Both the position numbers and the translations under genes were made by a program. Shown one piece after another: positions 58,898 to 64,000 of a stretch of 64,000 nucleotides of DNA. Every line of letters starts with the position of its first letter. Within the stretch, counting starts at the first letter, position 1. Below the pieces are notes generated by a model that had not been told where the DNA came from, ran no database searches, and saw only the letters and a list, made by a program, of their open reading frames with translations. Location: positions 1 to 64,000 of the forward strand of contig JAITGM010000041.1 of NCBI GenBank assembly GCA_031280685.1. The letters run 5' to 3'. This DNA is from Christensenellaceae bacterium (lineage in GTDB: Bacteria > Bacillota > Clostridia > Christensenellales > UBA1750).

Positions 58898-58965
58898 AAG
58901 AAAAGGGCCGCGATGGGGAGGAAGTCGCAATGGCGAAGCAGAGCGCGGCGGCAAGCCCTTTTCGC

Positions 58966-58998
58966 AAAAAAAGCGCCCAGGGCGAGCCTTGGGCGCTT
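58966..58998 (-). terminator. Intrinsic terminator of spoIIID
   Basis: AAGCGCCCA / TGGGCGCTT hairpin followed by seven T on the minus strand, 15 bases past the spoIIID stop. Confidence 0.9.
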
Positions 58999-59012
58999 CG
59001 TGCAGGGCCGAA

Positions 59013-59294
59013 TCAGAGCGCATAAGGGCCTCCCGAGCCTGCCGCCTGCCCACCCTTGTATTTGAGGTAGGTGGCCTTGCCGCCGCGCAGATGCCTTTCG
59101 GCCTTGTTCAAATCTAAAACCCTGCGCACCTGGGCGGCCAGCGCCGGGCTGATCTGCGGAAGCCGCTCCGCCATATCCTTATGCACGCTGGACTTGGAAA
59201 GCCCGAATTTTTCGGCTGCCTGGCGCACCGTGGAGCCGGTTTCGGTGATATAGCCGCCGATCGTCAGGCAGCGCTCCTCGATATAATCCTGCAT
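59013..59294 (-). CDS. spoIIID: Sporulation transcription factor SpoIIID
   Basis: 93 residues from ATG 59294 (MQDYIEERCLTIGGYITETGSTVRQAAEKFGLSKSSVHKDMAERL), an unmistakable SpoIIID HTH. The ATG at 59300 is a possible alternative. It regulates mother-cell genes during sporulation and marks the host as a spore former. Divergent from the metK riboswitch. Confidence 0.95.
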   Translation of the reverse strand: MQDYIEERCLTIGGYITETGSTVRQAAEKFGLSKSSVHKDMAERLPQISPALAAQVRRVLDLNKAERHLRGGKATYLKYKGGQAAGSGGPYAL

Positions 59295-59392
59295 CGCCAT
59301 CCGCCCCTTTTTTTCTTTCGCTGCTGCCATGTTTATGCGCAGGGCGGGCGCAATAGTCGGGCAAAAGGGGCCAAAGCGCCCGATTTTGGGGC

Positions 59393-59421
59393 TTGACGGC
59401 GGCGTTTTCGCCATGTAGAAT
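59393..59421 (+). promoter_or_regulatory. Promoter of the SAM riboswitch-metK transcript
   Basis: TTGACG, 17-base spacer, TAGAAT, ending 7 bases before the riboswitch P1 stem. Confidence 0.78.
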
Positions 59422-59427
59422 AAAAAT

Positions 59428-59531
59428 GCCTTATAAAGAGTGGTTGAGGGACGGGCCCGATGAAACCCGGCAACCTGCCGCGCAAGCGGCTGTGGTGCCA
59501 ATTCCCGCGGCGGCGAGCCGGAAGATGAGGC
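59428..59531 (+). promoter_or_regulatory. SAM-I (S-box) riboswitch
   Basis: Core motifs GAGGGACGGGCCCGATGAAACCCGGCAACC and GGTGCCAATTCC are conserved. P1 pairs GCCTTAT with ATGAGGC. The expression platform to the right holds a hairpin (AAGCGC/GCGCTT within GGCAAG/CTTGCC) whose left arm overlaps P1, and a second hairpin (GGGGC/GCCCC) near the metK SD; neither is followed by a U tract. Confidence 0.96.
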
Positions 59532-59623
59532 AAGCGATGAAGCGCGAACGAAGCGCTTTGCTCCTTGCCAGGTAAAAAGGCGAGGGGCTTTGTTTTGCCC
59601 CTTGCGCACAAAGGAGAAGGGCT

Positions 59624-60805
59624 ATGGCTAACGAAAAGATCATCTTCACCTCGGAATCGGTGACGGAAGGGCACCCCGATAAGCTCTGCGACCAAATCTC
59701 TGACGCGATTTTGGATGCGCACCTGAGCCAGGATCCGCTGGCGCGCGTGGCCTGCGAGGTCTGCGCCACGACGGGCATGGTGCTCATCATGGGCGAGATC
59801 AGCTCAAAGGCCGCGGTCGATCATGCGGCGATCGCCCGCGAGGTCATTCAAAGGGTGGGCTACACGGGCGGGGTGAGCGGCTTTGACGCGGCGCGCTGCG
59901 CCGTTTTGGTGGCGCTGGATCACCAATCGCCAGACATCGCTCTGGGCGTGGACTCGGCAATGGAAACCAGGGCGGAAGGCGGGCACGATACGGGCGCGGG
60001 CGACCAGGGCATGATGTTTGGCTATGCCGCCAACGAAACCCCGGAGCTCATGCCGCTGCCCATCGCCCTCTCGCACAGGCTCACGCGCCGCCTGGCCGAG
60101 CTTAGAAGGAGCGGCGAATTGCCCTTTTTGCGGCCGGACGGCAAGGCTCAGGTGAGCGTGGAATACGACGGCGGTACCCCGCGGCGCATCGAGGCCATCG
60201 TGGTTTCAACCCAGCACGGCGAGGAGGTTTCGCAGGAAGAGCTGCAAAAGACGGTGCTGGAGCGCGTCATCAAGCCCGTCATCCCGCCCCGGCTCCTCGA
60301 CGAGCAAACGCGCTACTTCATCAACCCCACGGGGCGCTTCGTGGTCGGCGGGCCGGAAGGCGATTCCGGCCTGACCGGCCGCAAGATCATCGTGGATACC
60401 TATGGCGGCTTCGCGCGGCACGGCGGCGGCTGCTTCTCGGGCAAGGATCCGACCAAGGTCGATCGCAGCGCCTCCTATATGGCGCGCTACATCGCCAAGA
60501 ACATCGTGGCGGCAGGCCTGGCTTCGCGCTGCGAAGTGCAGCTCGCCTACGCCATCGGCGTGGCGCAGCCGGTTTCGGTGCTGGCCGAGAGTTTCGGCAC
60601 GGGGATTTTGGGCGATGAAAGGCTCGTGGAGCTCATCCGCGCGGCCTTCGACCTGCGCCCGGCCGCGATCATCGAACGGCTCAATCTACGCGCCACGCGC
60701 TACCTGCCCGTGGCGAGCTACGGCCACTTCGGGCGGGTCGATCTGGATTTACCTTGGGAAGGAACCGACGCCGCGGCCGAGCTTCGCCGCCTGGCCGGCC
60801 TCTAA
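59624..60805 (+). CDS. metK: S-adenosylmethionine synthetase
   Basis: 393 residues ([30 protein letters not shown]). [12 protein letters not shown] and [19 protein letters not shown] are the family signatures. Makes AdoMet from Met and ATP. Controlled by the upstream SAM-I riboswitch; recD2 follows 19 bases later. Confidence 0.97.
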   Translation: MANEKIIFTSESVTEGHPDKLCDQISDAILDAHLSQDPLARVACEVCATTGMVLIMGEISSKAAVDHAAIAREVIQRVGYTGGVSGFDAARCAVLVALDHQSPDIALGVDSAMETRAEGGHDTGAGDQGMMFGYAANETPELMPLPIALSHRLTRRLAELRRSGELPFLRPDGKAQVSVEYDGGTPRRIEAIVVSTQHGEEVSQEELQKTVLERVIKPVIPPRLLDEQTRYFINPTGRFVVGGPEGDSGLTGRKIIVDTYGGFARHGGGCFSGKDPTKVDRSASYMARYIAKNIVAAGLASRCEVQLAYAIGVAQPVSVLAESFGTGILGDERLVELIRAAFDLRPAAIIERLNLRATRYLPVASYGHFGRVDLDLPWEGTDAAAELRRLAGL

Positions 60806-60824
60806 GCGCCCTTTGGGAGGGGAA

Positions 60825-63056
60825 ATGGAGCAAAAACTCGATCTGTTCGACGGCATCGTGTCGGAGATCCGCTTTCAGAACGACGAAAACGGCTTTTGCG
60901 TGCTGAGCCTGGTAGCTGGCGCGCGGGAAGAAACCGTGGTGGGCGTGCTCCCCTTCGTGCGCGAGGGGGAGCGCCTTCGCGTTGCCGGCCGCTGGGTCAC
61001 GCACGCGGTGTTCGGCAGGCAATTGCAGGTCGAGAGTTTCGAGATCGTCACCCCCACTAGGGAGGACGAAATCGAGCGCTTTTTGGCCTCCGGGGTCGTC
61101 AAGGGCATCGGGCCTACGATGGCCTTTTCCATCGTGCGGGCCTTCGGGCAGGCCACGCTCGACGTCCTTTCCCAAAACCCCGAGCGCCTGGCCGAGGTGC
61201 CCGGCATCGGCCCCAAGCGCGCCGCCAGCATAGGCAAAAGCTATGCCGAGCAATTCGAAACCAGGGAGACCATGCTCTTCCTCTCAAAATACCAGATTTC
61301 GCCCGCCTACTCGATGCGCATCGTCAAGGCCTACGGCAGGGGGGCCATCGCCATCCTGCGCCAGAACCCCTATAGGCTGGTGCATGACGTGCAGGGCATC
61401 GGCTTTAAGACTGCCGATCGCATCGCCCTTTCGATGGGCTTTGCCCAAAACGACCCCAACCGCCTTCGCGCGGGGCTGATCTATCTGCTCTGGGAGGCCT
61501 CGGGCGCCGAAGGCCACGTTTACCTGCCAAGGGATGCGCTGCTTGCCGCCGCGAAGGCCCTTTTGCAGGCGAGCGACGGCGAGCTTGAAAACGAACTCAA
61601 GGCCCTGGAGCTCACCCGCCGCGTGGTGATCGAAAGCGGCGCGGAGGGCGAGCGCGTCTTCAACGAGCCGCTCTACGAAGCCGAGAAGGAGGTCGCCAAG
61701 CGGCTAATCGAGCTTTCTTCCGCCTTTTCGGGCCAGGGGCCGGTCGCGGGCGAAGAGGAGCTTGCCGCCTTTGAGCGCGGCATCGGCATCGCCTACGAAG
61801 GCGAGCAGCGCCAGGCCATTTTATGCTGCCTGCGTCAGGGGCTGGCCGTGGTTACGGGCGGACCCGGCACGGGCAAGACCACTGTCATCAACGCAATCAT
61901 CGGCATCCTGCAAAAAAGGGGGCGTGCTGTGCAGCTCGCGGCGCCCACGGGCAGGGCGGCCAAGCGCATGAGCGAGGCCACGGGCCAGGAGGCCAAGACC
62001 ATCCACCGCCTGCTCGAATACGGCGGCGAGATGGGGCAGAATTTGAGCTTTGCCAAGAATGAAGACAGCCCGCTCAAGGCAGACGCCCTGATCGTGGATG
62101 AGATGAGCATGGTCGATCTGCTTCTTCTGCGCTCGCTTCTGCGGGCGTTGAAGCCCGGCACGCGGCTGGTCTTGGTCGGCGACGCCGACCAGCTTCCGTC
62201 AGTCGGCGCTGGCAATGTGCTGCGCGACATCATCGTTTCCGGCAGCCTGCCCGTGGCACGGCTCACGCAGGTCTTTCGCCAGGCTGCGCAAAGCCAGATC
62301 ATCACCAATGCCCACCGCATCAACGCGGGCGAAATGCCCTTGCTCCGCAACCGCGATACCGACTTTTTCTTCGAGCGGCGGCAGGGCGGCAGGGCAGTGG
62401 CCGATTCGGTGACGGCGCTCTGCCTTGCCCGCCTGCCCGAGTTCTTTCACATCGACCCCATCATGGAGATCCAGGTTCTAAGCCCCGTCAAGCGGGGTGA
62501 GGCCGGGGTTTTTGCCCTCAACCAGAACCTGCAGGCCGCGCTCAACCCGCCTTCGCGCACAAAAAAAGAAAAGCGCTATCTCGAGCAGCTCTTCCGCGAG
62601 GGCGACAAGGTCATGCAGGTGCGTAACAACTACCAGATGGAATGGAAAAAGCTCTCGGGCGAGGAGGAGGGCATCGGCGTGTTCAACGGCGATGTGGGCC
62701 GCGTCACCGGCATAGACGAAGATGGCGTGGCCGTCGTCTTTGATGACGACAGGCGCGTGCTCTACGACGAAGCCAGCCTTTCAGACCTGGAGCTTGCCTA
62801 CGCCATCACCATCCATAAAAGCCAGGGCAGTGAGTTCGGCACCGTGGTGCTGGCCCTGGCCCCAGGCTCGCCGCGCATGATGGCGCGCAGCCTGCTCTAT
62901 ACCGCGGTGACGCGCGCCAAGGAGCGCGTGGTGCTGGTGGGCAGCGAAGCCTCCATCGCCCAAATGGTCAAAAACGCCCAAACGGCGCGGCGCTACACCG
63001 CCCTTAGCGAGCGGCTGGCCGAAAAAAGGGGCGAAGGAGGGTCTTTCACCCCCTAG
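60825..63056 (+). CDS. recD2: RecD2-type ATP-dependent DNA helicase
   Basis: 743 residues from ATG 60825 (GGGAGGGG upstream); the track's 60402 start lies in metK. The N-terminal OB/HhH region (EVPGIGPKRAASIGKSYAEQF) and SF1B motifs: Walker A GGPGTGKTTVINAI, IVDEMSMVD, VGDADQLPSVGAG, and TIHKSQGSEF...YTAVTRA. It lacks the RecBCD partners, as expected for RecD2. Likely co-transcribed with metK. Confidence 0.95.
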   Translation: MEQKLDLFDGIVSEIRFQNDENGFCVLSLVAGAREETVVGVLPFVREGERLRVAGRWVTHAVFGRQLQVESFEIVTPTREDEIERFLASGVVKGIGPTMAFSIVRAFGQATLDVLSQNPERLAEVPGIGPKRAASIGKSYAEQFETRETMLFLSKYQISPAYSMRIVKAYGRGAIAILRQNPYRLVHDVQGIGFKTADRIALSMGFAQNDPNRLRAGLIYLLWEASGAEGHVYLPRDALLAAAKALLQASDGELENELKALELTRRVVIESGAEGERVFNEPLYEAEKEVAKRLIELSSAFSGQGPVAGEEELAAFERGIGIAYEGEQRQAILCCLRQGLAVVTGGPGTGKTTVINAIIGILQKRGRAVQLAAPTGRAAKRMSEATGQEAKTIHRLLEYGGEMGQNLSFAKNEDSPLKADALIVDEMSMVDLLLLRSLLRALKPGTRLVLVGDADQLPSVGAGNVLRDIIVSGSLPVARLTQVFRQAAQSQIITNAHRINAGEMPLLRNRDTDFFFERRQGGRAVADSVTALCLARLPEFFHIDPIMEIQVLSPVKRGEAGVFALNQNLQAALNPPSRTKKEKRYLEQLFREGDKVMQVRNNYQMEWKKLSGEEEGIGVFNGDVGRVTGIDEDGVAVVFDDDRRVLYDEASLSDLELAYAITIHKSQGSEFGTVVLALAPGSPRMMARSLLYTAVTRAKERVVLVGSEASIAQMVKNAQTARRYTALSERLAEKRGEGGSFTP

Positions 63057-63288
63057 GGCGGCCCTTTTCGCCTTCGCAACCTTCCTTGATCTCCGTCATT
63101 GCGAGGGCACCGAGGCATTCCAGCGTCCTTCCTTTTTTGACGAAGGCCCTCTGGGTTGCTCCGCCGCTTCGCTCCTCGCGGGCGATGACGAGGGCAACCA
63201 CCAAGGCATAAGGCCAGGTTTACACCATGTGGGCACGCGAGCGGAATCGCATTCCTCCCGCGAAGGCCCGAATGGCCGCGGCGCCGAC
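63057..63288. other. Intergenic region with repeat E3
   Basis: No gene recognised; repeat E3 occupies 63094-63190. Confidence 0.6.
63094..63190 (+). repeat. CGTCATTGCGAG-type palindromic repeat, copy E3
   Basis: CGTCATTGCGAGGGCACCGAGGCATTCC...GGGTTGCTCCGCCGCTTCGCTCCTCGCGGGCGATGACG, the same termini as E1 and E2. Confidence 0.85.
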
Positions 63289-64000
63289 CTACTCCGGGCC
63301 GACATAGCGGTAGTCCGTGGGCTCGCCTTCTTCGCCCAAAACCGCCTTGACGAGCAAAGCCCCCTCATCCGCGATAGCGCCGTCCTCGTGCAGGGCCTGG
63401 ATCAGCCCGCCCGCGCGCAGGCGCTGGGCCTGGTCGCCGTCATGCACCAAGGCGACCAGCTCGAGCACGAGCCGGGGGCGCAGCGCCACATCCCTGGCCA
63501 GCAAATAGGCGGCCTCCCGCGCGGGCGCCTTCTCGCGCACGAACCATTCCAGCAGCTTTTCGCGCGCGGCGGGCAGGTCGAGCCTGCCAATCAGGCCAAT
63601 GATCCTGGGGCGGCTGGCTTCGCCGAGCGTTATGAGGCAGCCCAGCAGCGTTTCGGCCAGCGCTTCGGCGGCCTCACCCTCCATGTTCTGCAAAAGCAGC
63701 TCGAAGGGGGCATCATCCGCGGCTTCGGTCAGGAGCAGGCCTATTCTTGCCTCGTCGCGCAGCCTCTCGCCCACGTAGCCGGCAAAGATCTGCCAGCCGG
63801 GCAGCCCCAGCGAAAGAACCGCCCGCGCCCCCTCCCGGCGAAGGCGCTGCGGGGCGTTTTCTTTTGTGCGCAAAAAGGCCTGCAGCGCCTGCATGGCAAT
63901 GGGCGTGCCCATGGCGCCCAGCGCGGCGAGCGTGCGGCGTGAAAGGCCCAGCGCGAAGATCTGCGCCCGCGAGCCCTCCTGCGCGCCTTCAAGCCTTTGC
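63289..64000 (-). CDS. HEAT-like helical repeat protein, partial (5' end outside window)
   Basis: The frame is open to the right edge (QRLEGAQEGSRAQIFALGLSRRTLAALGA before the track's ATG 63912), so the real start lies beyond 64000. The visible ~236 residues are all-helical, with repeated Leu/Ala/Arg-rich pairs of helices (GCLITLGEASRPRIIGLIGRLDLPAAREKLLEWF) that look like HEAT-type repeats. I do not recognise a named family; function unknown. Confidence 0.7.
   Translation of the reverse strand, partial: QRLEGAQEGSRAQIFALGLSRRTLAALGAMGTPIAMQALQAFLRTKENAPQRLRREGARAVLSLGLPGWQIFAGYVGERLRDEARIGLLLTEAADDAPFELLLQNMEGEAAEALAETLLGCLITLGEASRPRIIGLIGRLDLPAAREKLLEWFVREKAPAREAAYLLARDVALRPRLVLELVALVHDGDQAQRLRAGGLIQALHEDGAIADEGALLVKAVLGEEGEPTDYRYVGPE

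Larger units (their letters stand above)
59295..59623. other. Divergent spoIIID/metK control region
   Basis: About 330 bases that hold the metK promoter and SAM riboswitch. No additional gene; ORFs in this stretch have no supporting RBS. Confidence 0.7.

Noticed and set aside
1-64000. tRNA or rRNA genes
   Set aside because: I scanned for GTTCRANNC-type T-loops and rRNA signatures. The GGTTCG in repeat copy A belongs to a longer hairpin arm that is not a tRNA; no other candidate was seen. A tRNAscan run would settle this.

Overview
The window reads as the chromosome of a GC-rich, endospore-forming member of the Clostridia (Firmicutes). Evidence for this is a spoIIID gene, a SAM-I riboswitch in front of metK, a stand-alone AICAR transformylase paired with a PurO-type IMP cyclohydrolase, DegV, and Gram-positive surface biology (SpaA/VaFE adhesin, class B sortase, NlpC/P60 hydrolase). 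I cannot name a genus from sequence alone.

Base composition by eye gives three blocks. (1) About 1-6.5 kb is comparatively AT-rich: the C-terminal part of a large serine recombinase, a truncated 'virulence-related' gene, a leftward arsR / ArsP-like permease / redox-protein operon, and a divergent rightward ArsR-family / split ChrA / CGGC operon. (2) About 6.6-33.9 kb is one leftward run of genes from a Tn1549/CTn-like integrative conjugative element (ICE): Cys-rich small protein, DUF3991/toprim primase-like protein, antirepressor, ArdA-like protein, several accessory proteins, an N6/N4 methyltransferase, PcfB, VirD4/TraG, Maff2, VirB6-like, SpoVG-like, DUF3848-like, a C5 methyltransferase, PrgI, VirB4, the CD1108 hydrolase, DUF4315, CD1107, a Pro-rich membrane protein, and a giant SpaA/VaFE adhesin fused to a sortase. 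A Y-family polymerase/YolD pair points the other way at 34.0-35.9 kb. No relaxase, topoisomerase, replication initiator or tyrosine integrase lies inside the window. (3) From about 36.2 kb onward the DNA is GC-rich host chromosome: a nine-gene leftward purine operon (purE-C-F-M-N-O-H'-D-L), divergent purB, prmA-DUF4180-FAD dehydrogenase, GNAT, a PD-(D/E)XK/Fe-S helicase, an SH3-domain secreted protein, degV, spoIIID, riboswitch-metK-recD2, and a partial HEAT-like protein.

The purine genes cover most of de novo IMP and AMP synthesis and share one promoter; purB is divergently transcribed. The ICE genes supply the mating-channel ATPases and membrane parts (VirB4, VirD4, PrgI, VirB6, Maff2), a wall hydrolase, surface adhesion, and defence evasion (two methyltransferases and an ArdA-like protein). 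The left-hand cargo looks like metal(loid)/oxyanion resistance.

Items most worth a second look: (a) the adhesin-sortase fusion with a two-helix membrane hairpin; (b) a C-terminal tail (SVIAKIREAK...KSHEPEL type) shared by six otherwise unrelated ICE proteins; (c) a three-copy GC-rich intergenic repeat that folds as a cloverleaf-like multi-arm structure; (d) a 16-G tract placed exactly between -35 and -10 boxes upstream of the SH3 protein, which predicts phase variation; (e) intrinsic terminators sitting just upstream of several ICE genes, which suggests attenuation or processive antitermination; (f) a one-base frameshift that fuses an ICE gene in frame to the C5 methyltransferase.
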